A stretch of DNA of 64,000 nucleotides from Pelargonium x hortorum (GCA_036897525.1 JAYMTJ010000007.1:124001-188000); one strand, 5' to 3'. Shown: positions 24,645-37,440, counted from the stretch's first letter. The notes: a model not told the origin generated them from the letters alone. Translations and numbers: made by a program.

Positions 24645-26490
24645 AAGGCCGGGTAAAGATTTCGTATATAGTTTTTGCCCTTAGGAATTCCGCGTATTAG
24701 TTAAAAAAAGTAATGCCGTGTTCTAATAAATAAGAAGACTCCGGGGATTTTTTTACTTAAATTTACTTTCAAGAACCCCTGGTAAGTTGAAAAAACGCAA
24801 ATTTGATTAGGAACTCCCTCGGTTTTTTTCATGGACTTTCTTATTTTATATAGACTGCTAACAAGGTAACCCTATCAATAAGTCTTGCTACGGCGAGATA
24901 TTTAAAGCTCTTAAGTACATCTTAATATAGTATCTCCTGTTTTTTCTAAAAAATAAGGGCTATAAGTATTGAGTACAAGTCCTTGACTGCCTGCCTTTTG
25001 ACCCAAGTAAATACAAGTGATCCCCTATAGAGGAAAGAAAAGACTTCTTTTTTATTTGTAAATCCGAGCAAGGAGCTAGTTTAAATCTAAAAAAAACTAC
25101 CCTACAAAGAGAATAATTTCTAGTACCGGTTAAATGAAATTAGGCTAAATATCATATACGTAATATCCTTATTGCTTCACATATTAAATAAACTACAAAA
25201 AAGGTACTTTTATTAAAGTCTAATGAGGGCCTCTTAAAGGAAAGTAGATTCCCCCTTTCTTCTAAGGTAGCTGCTTTTTTGATAACCAAGTAAAAGTTTC
25301 GGTAAAACATGGTATGCCGAAACAAGGCTTCTCCCTAGATGTGTTTAAGCCTCCTTCTCAATCAAGGGGAGCCCCTATATGTATTTGTTTCATAGGCATA
25401 TAATACGCAAATGCTATTTACTTGCGAGAGGATTAAACCGAAGAAATTTTCGTGGAAGTAAATCAAAGGGAGTATTACTGCTAATTTTTGATTAGTTGTC
25501 AAGGAATACCTTTTGTAATGTACCTAAATAAAAAAAACTCTGGGCAAACGCTTAATTACCCTATATTAATTAGCTAGGTTAGTAAGTATAATAAAGGCTT
25601 TTTTCTATAAGCGCAAGCGTTTTTTAAGTATCCCGGTTAGGAAGTTTGCGAGTATTTGTTTATCAAAGGATAAGTCTCCTATATACTGTAGCCGGCTACC
25701 CCTGCGAATCCCTTTTGTTTGAGGCCTCCCTTGGACTGAGTACATAGGTTGTATATAATCTTAAAAAAAGTATATACATACGGGATTCGCTAATTAATTA
25801 TTCTGTCTTGTAGGATTCTTTTACTTCGCGGGGTCCATAGCTTTTTTCCTAGCCCCAGGCCTCCTTCTGTAAGATTATAAATGTCACTTCGCGTAGATAA
25901 TATATGACATAAGTTCTTTTCAACTTTTGCCCGGGATTCTAATTATCTTTTTTTTTTGAATACTCTAGCCGTAACCATTTGGAATTCAGTCATCAGTTAT
26001 CAGTTACAAGAAGTCTCAAAAATTTACAAGACTATGTATGTCTACTAAATATTATATTATTTATATATTATACTAGGACTTCAGTAATTAAAAAAAAAAT
26101 ATTCGCTGAAAAAAAAAGGATTTGACAAAAAAAACTACTAATAGACTCAAGTCTGAAGTTACGTTTCTCTTAGAATACTAAGGGAGTTTAAATACTACAA
26201 TATTGACGACACAACAGTACGTAAACGCCTCTGGTATTTAAAATGTGGTTCATACAACTTTTATCTCCCGATCCTCTCGAGCCTACTTGAGTTGAGTTCT
26301 CCTAAAGAAGCTCTTTTAGTGTACTTGTCCCCAATTTACAGTTACAGGGTCCTATATATCAATATCTTTAATAAGCGGGAATTCTAGATTTCCTTAGTCT
26401 TTACTGAATTGGGTTTTAACTTCAAAAAAAAGAGGATATAATTATTCAAAGCTAGAAGGAGTTTTTAGTTGGGTAGGGGTCCCTCTTTAA

Positions 26491-26574
26491 TTCACCAAGA
26501 TAGTCTATTTGTTTGTTAAAACAGGGATCCCCTTTGAATGAAGTATGTAAAAGTTTCAAGTCCTCCCCGTGAAA
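26491..26574 (+). pseudogene. tRNA-like relic (possibly tRNA-Gln, UUG)
   Basis: A five-base-pair acceptor remnant pairs ttcac (26491-26495) with gtgaa (26569-26573). A tagtctatttg D-arm-like segment follows, then a cctttgaat string that would place TTG in the anticodon position, then tttcaagtcc, which fits a T-loop. The span is 84 bases, about 10 longer than a normal tRNA. The T-stem and anticodon stem no longer pair. Chance resemblance is possible, but the agreement of acceptor pairing, order and spacing makes a decayed organellar tRNA plausible. Confidence 0.25.
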
Positions 26575-26640
26575 AAACCGAAAGAAAATTAGAATTCTAT
26601 AGGCCTTCTTCTCAAGAGTTCAAATCTATGCATTATTAAA

Positions 26641-26712
26641 CCCGCCTTTCGCTACAGAGCTGGTAGAGTAACCATTACTATATACTAGTAGGGCTCTAAC
26701 CTCCCATGCCAG
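26641..26712 (+). pseudogene. tRNA-like relic (D-arm similar to plastid-type trnT)
   Basis: The 12-base string tggtagagtaac (26661-26672) is identical to the D-loop region of plastid trnT-GGU as I remember it, and the preceding cgcctttcgctacag has the right length for an acceptor and D-stem. After the D-arm the anticodon stem is degraded and no T-arm is recognisable. This is a weak call resting on one block. Confidence 0.18.
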
Positions 26713-27263
26713 TAACTACAGCGAGCAAGACGAATAACAATAGAACAACTATACCCAATACTATATTGTATATTATAATACTAACTAATACTATAGAATA
26801 CCTATAAGGTATAGGCTGCAACAAGACCAAAGACCCATGGGACATCCATATAGTAGGTGCTATCACCAAAAGACTAACAGCAAAGGTATTAACTAGAGGC
26901 TGTAGCTTTGGTATCCTTGTTAGTTGTACTAATTCATTTTCCTATTTGTACTTGTATTCGGGCTGGTAAGTAAAGAAGGAGTTAATACAATTGGTTCTGT
27001 TCTTTGAGACTAAGAATTCCCAGGATAAGTAAAGGGAAAGTCCTGATGTGATGACTCTTCCGTATCTGTAATGGCTAGATGAGAGGCTTACCGGTAAAGG
27101 AATAACAGGGATTCTCTCAAGTGTAAGCTGTAGATCTTAGAATTTCTTGTTCTAATGAAAGGTATAGCTTCTCTTGTCGAGGATAACATAAACTAGATAA
27201 TTGTAGCAGGTGTCAAAGTGTAGCTAGTATTCTTATCTTTGTAAGAGCTTTCCTTCTAAATTT

Positions 27264-27337
27264 AAGTCATACTAGGATTTGAACCAATGAATTCCCATTA
27301 GTTATAACATTGATCAATCAAACGGGAAATATAGACC
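27264..27337 (-). pseudogene. tRNA-like relic (similar to elongator trnM)
   Basis: Read on the minus strand, it has a gtttgattgatca D-arm-like segment, a ttataac loop, and then gggaattcattggttcaaat followed by cctagt. The last part closely resembles the variable-plus-T-arm region of plastid-type trnM-CAU (gggagtcattggttcaaat, then ccaat). The overall length of about 74 bases is right. The anticodon would read ATA rather than CAT, and the T-stem and acceptor stem do not pair, so it cannot be functional as it stands. Confidence 0.3.
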
Positions 27338-27565
27338 ATAACGAGAGACATATCTAAAACACCCAACTATAAATCAATAATCTCTAATTTGCTTTTTAGA
27401 TAGAATATAAAATATATAATAACAGCTATTATTACTTTATTTATACTATACCTTATTCTATGTTAGAATAATTTCCTTGTTCGTCCTTATGGGGTGGGCT
27501 TTCTTTTCTTCTTATAAAGGAATTATCCTAAATATCCTTCAAACAAATAAACAGCTTCGTAAAAT

Positions 27566-27635
27566 TGATCTCTCAGCTCAGGTTGGTTAATCCTTTGGTG
27601 TCAGAATATTCTATGTTCAAATTAAATTAGGCCTA
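27566..27635 (+). pseudogene. tRNA-like relic (D-arm and T-loop only)
   Basis: agctcaggttggtta at 27575-27589 is a near-canonical tRNA D-arm. Forty bases on from its start is atgttcaaat, a T-loop-like string; the canonical distance is about 45. Stems are lost and no anticodon can be assigned. Confidence 0.2.
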
Positions 27636-27800
27636 AAGTTTTTTTTATAATCCGCAAAGTTTCCTGGTTTTACGATATACTAAAGATTTAGAACTTGATA
27701 TCTATTTAATAGAGGAACATCTTATGCATAGCTATGCAATTTACGAACTGTCTCTAATACCTTAGAGAAAGCTAGAGTCCTAAATATAAGCTACCTAGTT

Positions 27801-27874
27801 GAAACCCAAGAATCCCCCGGTAAAACGTAAAAGCTTCGACCGGCAACACGTAGGTTCAAGTCCTCTAATCCTCA
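27801..27874 (+). pseudogene. tRNA-like relic (spacing as in plastid-type trnW)
   Basis: cggtaaaacgt (27818-27828) is followed 32 bases after its start by gtaggttcaagtcc. In plastid trnW-CCA the strings cggtagaacgt and gtaggttcaaatcc are separated by the same 32 bases. Total length fits a tRNA. However, the anticodon stem, T-stem and acceptor stem have all decayed, and the anticodon position would not read CCA. It is probably a tRNA fossil; the parent identity is uncertain. Confidence 0.28.
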
Positions 27875-28748
27875 TAGTAACAGTACAACATCCTAAACTA
27901 AAGTTTTCCTATTACACTCTATTTTACTTACTAATTTGTGGGCTCAAAAGAGCGTAGAGTTTATATGCTATGCCCGTGATGAGATGAAGGGATTCTTTTT
28001 TCTTGGTGCTTGCATATTGATACGAATTCTTAATTACTGACATAACGAGATGGATGGAAGATGAGTCAGCGCTTTAATTCTACTCAATAGATAAGATAAG
28101 AATCAAAAGGGACACAAATAAAAAGACTTTTTTTATAAATCTAATAGTAGTAAACCCTAAACCAGAAAAGTTACTAACTCTGACAATAAATTCTTAATAT
28201 GAAGCTTCAATAGAACCCGCACAAGCAAGGACCCCTTACCTTAGTATTGGATTGGAAGTCAACAAAAAACTCGTTATAACAGCATAAGAAAAGTATAACA
28301 ACTCCCTCACCTTAGCATTAGGTGCTAAACTTCAAGTCAAGATTTAACCTTTTATTCTATATTCTTAATAAAAAAAAGACTCTAAAAAAAAATACGAAAT
28401 CGACAATCTTTTTCTTTCTTTTGAGGCTCGAAGTACCTTCAATATCAAGATACAGTAAAACTCCACTAATTTTTTGTAAAAGCACACTTTTCTATATTTT
28501 ACTTTCAATACTAATACTATACTCAGTTGTACAAGCACTTAACTACTTTTTAAGTTACATAAGTACAGGGAAACTCTTGTTGTATACAGACTTTCTACTC
28601 TAGTAACAAGAGAGAAACTTTACTTAGAACATTCAAGTAGCTAGTAAAGAAAGTAACTATTCTATATCCTCTTTACTGTATAAGTTTTAGCAATCGATAG
28701 AAAACCAAGCATATTCCTAATTCTGATCCTAGCTGTATATATAATATA

Positions 28749-28817
28749 AGTGGTGAAAGGTAGCTTATCTGGTAAACACTTAATGCTCTCCTAACAAAGT
28801 TCAAATCCAAGGAAGCT
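28749..28817 (+). pseudogene. Weak tRNA-like relic
   Basis: ggtagcttatctggtaaac resembles a tRNA D-arm, and agttcaaatcc a T-loop, but the distance between them is about six bases short and no stems pair. It is included because it lies near the better relics at 26.5-27.9 kb. Confidence 0.13.
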
Positions 28818-29727
28818 TTTTCTATAAAAGGCTGCGGAATTTAATAAGCATAATAAAAATTCGGTCGGTTGGTGGGTAAATATCATAGATATGGAGAGAG
28901 ACATCCTTATTTAATTACTTCAATGGAAATTTTAATAAAAATTTTCTAATTTGATACTGATTAACTAATCTTTTAACAACGAGGTTCCGGTTTCCCTAAA
29001 GAGTAGCACACAGAAACAGAGTTATAAAGTACCCTTTCTCAGGAAATTCTAAACTTTTAGTCTAAAAAAGATTAATATCAAGCTTTTTCTTGTACTCTTT
29101 GTTTCAGTGATTCTTCTTACAAGGAATAAGCTCCTCAGGGAAGGGACTATTTAGCAGCAGTCACACTATCTAATATAAGTACTACTCTAAGTATGCTGTA
29201 TATACTTATCCTCCTGGAAGGAGCAGGGAGGCTCAAGGTAAGGTAACGGTATAGGTTCGTAAGTTAAGCCCGAGTCTTCCGATAGAGAACTACCCGGCTT
29301 TTGATAGAATCTTTAAGAATTTGGAGTTTCTTTGTTCTCAGATATACCTAAATGCTGGGATATGCAGGTAAGATTCGTTAAGATGGAGCTCTTATGAGAA
29401 TACTAACTTACCTATTTTACTAATTGCTTTTATAGAAGGAATTAGCAATAAAATGGAATTGAAAAGTGTCGTATGCTTAGCTAAAGCAACTTTCTAACAT
29501 AAAAACGAAAACGCTAAACTTATATTGTTAATGGCTTAGTAAGTACTACAAGTAGCCCTTCTTACCTACCTGGATTACCTTATTAAAGGCTAATAGGGCT
29601 GCTCAGCTGCTAACTAAAATCCTTAATCTTTCAAAGATAACCAACCCGCAACATAAGGTACGAACGTTTGTCTTAACGATTCACCGGACAGTTAAGAATA
29701 TTGAAAAAGGACTTTAACAGCAGAGTT

Positions 29728-29744
29728 CCCTTTCGCGAAAAGGG
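29728..29744. repeat. G+C-capped hairpin, ccctttcgcgaaaaggg
   Basis: Six base pairs (ccctttc... aaaggg) close a short cgcga loop, with gttcc words on both sides. It is a good example of the purine/pyrimidine junctions of texture I becoming a real hairpin. No poly-T tail and no gene is upstream, so a terminator role is unsupported. Confidence 0.6.
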
Positions 29745-30250
29745 GGTTCCTTTATAGATAGAACTAGGTTTGTCTTAGTTTTAGACGAAGGAAGGTATCA
29801 CCCTTAAAAGAACTTCTTATCTTAGTACTTATTAATTTTACAGAGTTGTTATATATCGTACCAAATAGAGGATCTGTTTATTTCTTATTTTAATGATATA
29901 ATATAATATTTGCGGAGTTCTGAATTATTAGCTTTATTAGGGTCCTTATCTTGGATTTCTAGAAGAATTATTTTTACTTGACACGGTTACCCGATAGGGA
30001 GCTACCTCGTTGCGCAAATCTTCAAGAGCTTCTTGTTGAAAGATTTACTGACTGCAGAATAGGATGATCTACAACTAAGTGATTTAAATAGACCCCTTTT
30101 GTAAGAGTTAGGGTTCGATCTTATAAAACTACATCAGTGAACTCGTTCTACTAAGTTTAAGGAAATACAACCTTTTCTATTATAACTACCCGCACCCGAA
30201 ACTTAGGCTTTTACAAAAACAAAATCTATAAATAATAAAAAAGATTTAGA

Positions 30251-31420
30251 TTTTCATTACCTTCTAGTTAGGACAGCAGCACTAGGATATTTGGACTGAA
30301 ACACAAAGAACTACCTCACTTCAGAAACCTGGAAACATAATAAAAACTTACTTTCATACTTACTTACTTTAGTGACTTAGTTCCTCATGACTTCTTAATT
30401 GAGAGCCTAGAACAAATCCGTATTCTGTCTTTATCAGTTTCTGTCTGAGAGTTAGGCTCGCTTTCCATTAGCTAGAACTAGAATCGGAGTCTTTGCAGCC
30501 AGCCTTCTTGATATTCTTGATAACAGTATCCTGATCTTGTTTAGTTTAGGAATTCTTAATAAGTATCCTTTCAGTGAATCTATTATTGATATCCTATTTC
30601 ATTCTTTTCTTAACCTGTGTACTGGCATCCCTCGAAAGCAAAGGACAGGCTGACCGATAAGAAAGAAGCTTCCCTTTATAGATTGAAACTGTCTTGGTAT
30701 TCCTTATCAAATTGTATAGAGAATTCTGCTTTCATTCACTAAGAGTGCTTTAACAAAGAACAAAGTGCCTAATCACTTAGATTAACTAGTTCAAAAAAGG
30801 ACTTCCCTTTCCTTTGACAAAAAAATCTTAATTTATAACACCTTATTCGGGAAATACTACTATAATCTATAATTACTAGGTTTTTGGTTAATTAATCTTT
30901 TTCTAATACTCCCTTCAAATAATAGAAGCCACAAAGAGATTAAGCTTAGCTTATATGAGTAAATATTTATAAAGGAACTATCATAATTGTAGTCTAATTA
31001 TTTTACTTAAATGCTCCTACAAGAGAACTCCATACCCTTAGAAGAAAAGTTAAGAGCCTCTTTAGATAGAAATAAAGCTTTCCTATTCTAGATAGAAAAA
31101 CTGTATCTTTCTCATTTAAGTAGCTAGAAACTGGGAGATATGGATAAGCAATCTTCTATTTAGACGTAAGTCCTAAACCCTATTGATTGAAGACCCAAAT
31201 TCCACTTTTAATTTGCAACTAAAAAGCAAGAGTAGCTAGAGAAGACTTTTCTTTCCTATATTCTTGAAGCTCTACTCCTTACCTTAAGAACTAAGAGGAA
31301 GAATAAGGGGAAATCTCAAGAAGACACGAGAGCAAAGCAAGAAGGAAAACAGAAGTATTCTGAATAAAATAAAAGAAATGGTTAGAGTATCTTTTTGATT
31401 AAAACTCAGCATATCCGAAA
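30251..31420. other. Texture II island C, no gene
   Basis: Composition and word use resemble the 20-21.6 kb part of island B (cagcagcac, ttcttgatattc, tcctttcag words). No frame of note and no exact long repeat was found by eye. Confidence 0.45.
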
Positions 31421-31534
31421 AGTAAATTGACCAGAAACAAAAGTGGAATTCTGTACCTTCTGAATATAGGAATGCACCCTCGAAATATGAAACAAGTGTA
31501 AGTGTTATGAATACTAGGTTTTTTTTTAATAGGC

Positions 31535-31557
31535 TGTTTGTTTGTTTGTTTGTTTGT
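31535..31557. repeat. (TGTT)n microsatellite, 23 bases
   Basis: Between five and six perfect copies of tgtt. It is the longest simple repeat in the window. Confidence 0.9.
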
Positions 31558-32051
31558 AGCGGAAACCTTCAAAATGTACGAATTAAAGTCTCCTTTTGAA
31601 AGTAGCGTAGCACTAGCTTCTATTCTATATTTACGATTTTTTTAATTATTAGTAGGAATTTCTAGTGAAGGTAAACCCCAGCAAATAAGGAGTAAAAAGA
31701 AAAAGTTTATAGGATAGTCCTGTTGGTCATCATTTTTTTGTTACCCTTGTAGAGCAGAACTTCTTCCTATTTTCCTTTTTTATTACCAGCCCTAAATACT
31801 GTAATCTAAAGAAAAAAAGAGAGACTGCTTTGACCTTCTTTAGCAAACTCTTAAGGTAAATAAAATGGAATAGAGTAAATTCGAAGCAATTCAAGTCAAA
31901 TGTAATATTAAAAACTTTTTTAGGGTACTCTAACTGGAGCTATTCTGGATAGAAACGTTAAGGTTATTCTATTGAATGTGGATTCCTTTATTCTTATATT
32001 TCTTTTCTTGGAAGTCTTTACTTTACTGAAATGGGGGTTTAACAGGGTTTC

Positions 32052-32132
32052 ATGGGTATGATCGCTCAGGCGCCTTGGCCTACTCTCTTAGGAGGCTCTA
32101 TGGCTCTAGCAGTTTCTACTTCTCCTGGTTAA
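32052..32132 (+). pseudogene. Possible cox3 N-terminal fragment (weak)
   Basis: A 26-codon ATG frame in a G+C-richer patch reads MGMIAQAPWPTLLGGSMALA and ends after a short VSTSPG tail. It resembles the start of cytochrome oxidase subunit 3, which in plants has PSPWP then a Gly-Ser-Leu-Gly-Ala-Leu-Ala segment. Shared features are PWP, a Gly about three or four residues later, and Ala-Leu-Ala at roughly the right distance, with a one-residue gap. The His-rich part that should precede PSPWP is not in frame. This could be chance. Confidence 0.13.
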
Positions 32133-35100
32133 GCAACTGGTTCAAGCTTCTGCTTTGGCAAAGAAACCAAGTCAGTCTTTCTCTTTCCCCGATAAGTCAA
32201 TGTCCTTGAGTTATCTAATGTAAGTAGGTGCACTCCGGATACTTTTAAAACGCACCCAACTCGCCCGCCCTCCACTAGGTTCCAGTTGGGTATAAATACT
32301 GTAAAAGAAGATTTGTAGTGTTGTTAGAGATTCGAAGGTAAAGAAAAAGCTCTCTTACTCAGTGATCCTAGCTCTAGTAAACTAAAGACTTATCTGAAGG
32401 ATCGCTTGATAAAAGTGTTCTGTGCCCCTATATCAAAAAAGACTCTCTAATATAGAATAGACCTATTAGTACTACATAATCTTTTCATCATATAAAAAAC
32501 TCCCGATCCGAGTTGCTCCTTCTAAGATGACTTTCCAAATAGTTTCTTGTGCAATGACTGTGAGTTACCCTTTTCAAATGGTGCTGCAAAATTCTTATAC
32601 AGGAGAGGTTCTATATGAGCAAGCCAAGGGGTTTTAAGTAGTTTAAGTTTCCGGGTGTATACTAAAAAAATGATTCTAATACGAGTTACTAATTTATTTC
32701 TATGTATGTGTCTTAATTTCGTGCTTACTTCAATTCAACTTCAGGGATAGTTTATTAAATTAAAAGATTAAACTTTACAGTACTGTTACGATTCTCTTAG
32801 ATCTTCTAAGGCTAAAGGAAGGGTACATTTGCGCCATAGTTATTTATGATTTCTCGGAGAGACTAGTTATTCTTATTTACACTATTATTATTTTATATAA
32901 TATATAACTCTTAACTTAAAGAGAGCCGGTTAGGAACGTACTTTAGGAATGCCTATATATTTGTTGTGTATCCCTTATTAAAATTGTACTACAGAGCACA
33001 GATGTTTAGTATTTTATAAAAAGGTTTTGTAAGGTTTCTTTTCTCTCGATTCTCCTTAGTAGAAGCGTTCTTTGAGTGGGTCTCCTATAGATATTACTTG
33101 ATTGGGATAGACCTGTAAAAGAAAATATTAGGAAAGCGTATAGTTACAAGATAATTTTTCTTGTCGTAGCCACATTATGAGGAGAGTAAAGGATCTCTCT
33201 TGACTGCGTACCTCCTTCTCCCTTTTACTTGGACTCTCGTTATATAAATTCTTATTAGGCTTTTAGTATCACTCAAGACACAGTTGTGAAACTGCCTAAT
33301 TCTTTAAGTTACTTAAAGGGTTTGTTTATTATAACAGAAGACCCTTTTAATTTAGTAAGGATAACAAGTTGTGCAACTTATAAACGGGAAAGAGCCCTTT
33401 CGAGCTTAATTTGAAGAGAAAGTTTTTACGTTAACGACCCGCCCAATACAAAAAACTAAACTGGGTTACCCTCCGAAATCCTGCATATTACTATATTTTT
33501 TTTATAACATAACTATATAGTTAGTTAAAAATTCTAGTAACCTAAGTCTCCTAATAACCACAGAAAAAAAGGATTTCCTATTTTTTCTTTTTGAGCCTCT
33601 TGCTCTTCCAAATTAAGTAATCACACAGATATAGTATAATTACATTACCCCTTATTTATATCTCCTAATTCTAAGTCCTTTTAACTCGATTAGAGTTTCT
33701 TTACACGTATTTTTAGAAATCTTGTGCTATACCCATATGGATTTATTTATGAATACCGGTATCTCCCTTCGGTCACCGCTTTCTCAAATCCGTACTTTAA
33801 TTATAGACATATTCTCTCTCCTAAACGGGTAGCTTGGTATTTCACAGACTCCTTAAACTCACTACTATAATTATCTACTAAACTACAACACTATAGCTAC
33901 TATCCCCTGCCTATGCTTCTTATTAGTACTTTATAGTCTCTCTAATCTATCCGTAGTAAAACTAAAGTATCTATCTTAATAGTTATTATTACGAAGTCTC
34001 TATATATTAGTAGTATACAGTTCATTATATGTAAAGAGTTCTCTTATATTGTATAGAAGTCTCGAATAGAATTATTTATCTTGTATTAGTTACTTTTTAT
34101 TAGATATAGTAATGAAATCCATGGATATAGACTGTATTTATTAATAAGGCGTATTCCTCTTGTTCTTGGTATAGATATAGAGAGAACCTTCTAAGTATAG
34201 GATAGTTTTACTGTACTGTAGCATAGCGAAGGCAGGGAATTTGCGACTACTATAGATTGATGCAATACAAGCCTCCATGAAAGTTATATATATACAGAAA
34301 AAGCTTTAATATAGTGATGAAAGTTCGTGGAAAATCTTAGCAATAAGAGACCCCTGTAGCTAGCTTGGAGCAGGTAGTTTTTACTCGAATTTTCCTATTG
34401 GACCAGGATCTTGTCTTTGATTTTATCCATAAAATTCGATATTTTGTGAAATACTAATATTATATTTATAATAGGAAATTTCCCTCTTGTAATAGCACGT
34501 TTGTACTAGCTAAAGCTTCTAATTCTTAAAGAGACCTCTTTTTTTATAGCAGGAGTCCTCGTAGAAGTAAGTTCGCCAACATGCAATTTGATATTATGAC
34601 TCAAGAGTTTTTTAATTTACAGCTTACGTAGCTAATCAAGTGGGCATCCTCCTATCCTCGAAAGAGCTAACCACCCACAAATTAGACTTTAGTTTATTTA
34701 GTTAAATATAGAGATAAAGAGGTTGTCCCGTGCTTTTTGCGCTTTTTAATAAATAAATCCATTTGTTCGTCTAGACTTTGTCTTTATAGGTTATATTCCG
34801 GTATTCTTGATATTGAACTCCTGTGTTTCTGGTTACTCGTGGTAATAATAATTTTACTATTTTACAGATCTAATTAATTAGAGGTATATAATCTTTCTAG
34901 CAAAAAAAGCTTATTAAGTGAGCTGTAGTTAATATAGGGTAGGGAGAATTCTTCCCCTTTAACCCTTTAAATCTTTGCTTTTCTCATATTGATATTGAAG
35001 CGCAGCCCCGATCCAAATCCAAATCTTAGTGGCAGTAAGGGCCGGTCCTTAGGGAATAAGAGGCGTTCAAAACTAAGAAATAAGAAAGTTAAGGGTACTT

Positions 35101-37395
35101 ATAAGGGCAGGTTTGTTTTACAAATAAGGGTTTCTTCTTGTACGCCGAGAATATTAGTCTAAACTTATTTAAGCTCTTAGTAGGGATCTTAACAAGTTTG
35201 AACCTAAGGCACTCTTCTATACTTTCTTTTGCACGTGTAAAGACGTCTTTTTTAATTAAGAAATAGTAAACTCGGGAATGGTTCGAATTCATATACTATT
35301 TTCAGTACAAGATTTTTTTTCTTGTTTACAAGCCAGGCATTAGTCCATAGAGTAGACTTCCGTATAATATTTCTCCTTTCGGTCAGTACACATCACATGG
35401 AGAATGCATGTATAACTAAGCACAGCATTTTTTTCAGGAGTCTCCACAAGCCTTTAACTTGAAGTCGCCTACACCTCTTGCCTCAAAACCCTAGTATAGT
35501 AGCGGTTTCCGCTGTTAAGCCTGATATTCTTTTCAAAAAGTTGCGGGTACCCTTTCAAATTTGTATGCGTGAAACACCCCATTACTACGTCAATTTTTAA
35601 TCAGAACTTTTTTACTTGTAACTGCTACATATTGTTTGTATACTTTATTTACACTTTTTTCTTTTGATTTACAAAAATTCGATTTACTAGGTTCTTACTT
35701 ATATTATATAACCAAACCCCTCACAGTACATAGTACACCCTCTCACTCTCAAATCAAAAAAGGCTTCTCTCGTACCCTTTTTGTTACTTATTCCAGGGAT
35801 CCCCCTATATTATTAAGGCCCCCCTGACTTTCACTTTTATCTCATATCCCATACACTTCATTCAAGGCTTGTTAACCAGAAAACGAACTGCAACAAGAAT
35901 CGAATCCCCCACTCAATTTTTCAAGTATTCTAGTAAGTCCCGAGTGCTAGCAGAATCTAAAGAAAGCAACTCTATTAGCTCTTTATCCGAAGTCTTGTCC
36001 CTGAAGCTTAATATTTGTAAAGGCCCTAATTTAGTTCCTGTTTCTTTGGACTTCCTAGTTCGCTAACTACGAATCAGCCTGCCTCAATTGCTGAGGAGAG
36101 CGTAGAGGTTCTTTAAAAAGGTCTGAGATGTGGTAATCTGTAAACGCAAAAGAGTAATCTTCACGATAAAGAGCTTCCGTCTACTAAGGAAATGGTAGCC
36201 ATCCACCCTCTCCCTCTGCTTGCTTTAGGAATGCTATAAAAATGGCTCTAATAGAAAGGGCGTAACGTAAACCAACTGACTTCCGATTGATTATATCCTT
36301 TTCGAAGGGAGGAATTCTTTCATTTTTTGATACCATAAAGAGCCAAAAGACCCTATTTAAAAGAAAAGCTTGTAATATTACGCCTAAGACTGATCCGAGT
36401 CTACCGCTTGCGTTTCGGTACTTTATATCGCTATCTAAAGCCTAAAGTAGAGAGTCCTGCCCCAGGATTTTCTTTCAAGTCAAGATTAATCGAGGGTGAT
36501 AGTATAAAGTAAGTTCCCAAGTCAATTAAGAGCTATAATTTTAGTTACACGGGTGCTTCTTTTCTTATAGTTATTTGTGTTAGTAATTGCAACAGCTTTT
36601 ACTTCACATCAATATTGCATTTCGTTGTTTGTAAATCTATTTGATCAAATCCCTTACATAGGAGTTTTTTTTATTCCCAGCTAATCCGAACAAAAGTATA
36701 AAATGAAGAATCTCTCCTAAGGTGTATAGTTCTAAACTCTAGGCATTTCAGGTAGACAATGGACTTTTTGACACTAGAGAGGCTTTATTGACTTTCGTGT
36801 TCCTTTCCTTACTTTATTCTAGTTAACAAAAAACAGAGGGGGTTTCTTAAAACTTAAAAGAAGTAGATAGATTTATAGATTTTCTTAGTCTTAAGTGTTG
36901 ATTGAACCCTTGTACTTTCAGGGTAGCTATGTTAATAAATTCGTATTAAGTTATTTAGGAATTCTGAGATTCTATTTCTTGGCCAGCACTGACATAGATA
37001 CAGCCTCTTTCAAGAGTTCGGTTGGATTCTCCTTACCAAGAACCTGAGAAAGGAATCACTGACAAACTTCCTTATAATAATAAAGATCCTCCAGAGAATG
37101 GTAAAGAGCCTCCAAAAACATGGTATAAACAGAGTAAATAACATACCCCAAATTACTTCCGTTAAAAATAGAACCTAGAGTCGATATAGCTCCCGAAGCT
37201 ATCTCTAAAAAGTACTCGAGTAAAAAATTATTGCAGTTGTAATCAGATTCTTTTCTAAGAAATTTCTGGGATATGACTTACTGTAATACAGCTTGAGGTA
37301 TATAAATTCCTTTTAAGGAAAGTCCCTAGTCCAAGCACAGAACTGCCCTATTAGTATTAGAGAGAAACCCTTCTTGAAAAGCTATAACCTGATTC

Positions 37396-37440
37396 TTTAT
37401 ACCCTGTTTCTTACTCGGATTGTTTATACCCTGTTTCTTA
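37396..37440 (+). repeat. 27-bp tandem duplication with 18-bp exact core
   Basis: tttataccctgtttctta occurs at 37396-37413 and again at 37423-37440. The nine linking bases are present once in full, so the array is about 1.7 units. The length is typical of replication slippage. There is no coding context. Confidence 0.9.

Larger units (their letters stand above)
21921..30250. other. A+T-rich spacer with tRNA-like relics
   Basis: Mostly texture I with dense purine/pyrimidine junctions: ggggtccccgg near 22855, ggggagcccc near 25369, gaggcctccc near 25720. A texture II patch lies at about 26.70-27.25 kb. Two minus-strand frames of 99 codons (24481-24182 and 22678-22379) and a plus-strand frame of 93 codons at 28322-28603 are open but unrecognised. 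They are within the length expected by chance. The tRNA-like relics are listed separately. Confidence 0.5.

Noticed and set aside
28322-28603. 93-codon plus-strand frame rich in Leu, Ile, Phe and Lys
   Set aside because: Composition simply mirrors the A+T-rich DNA, it starts with gtg, and no family is recognisable.
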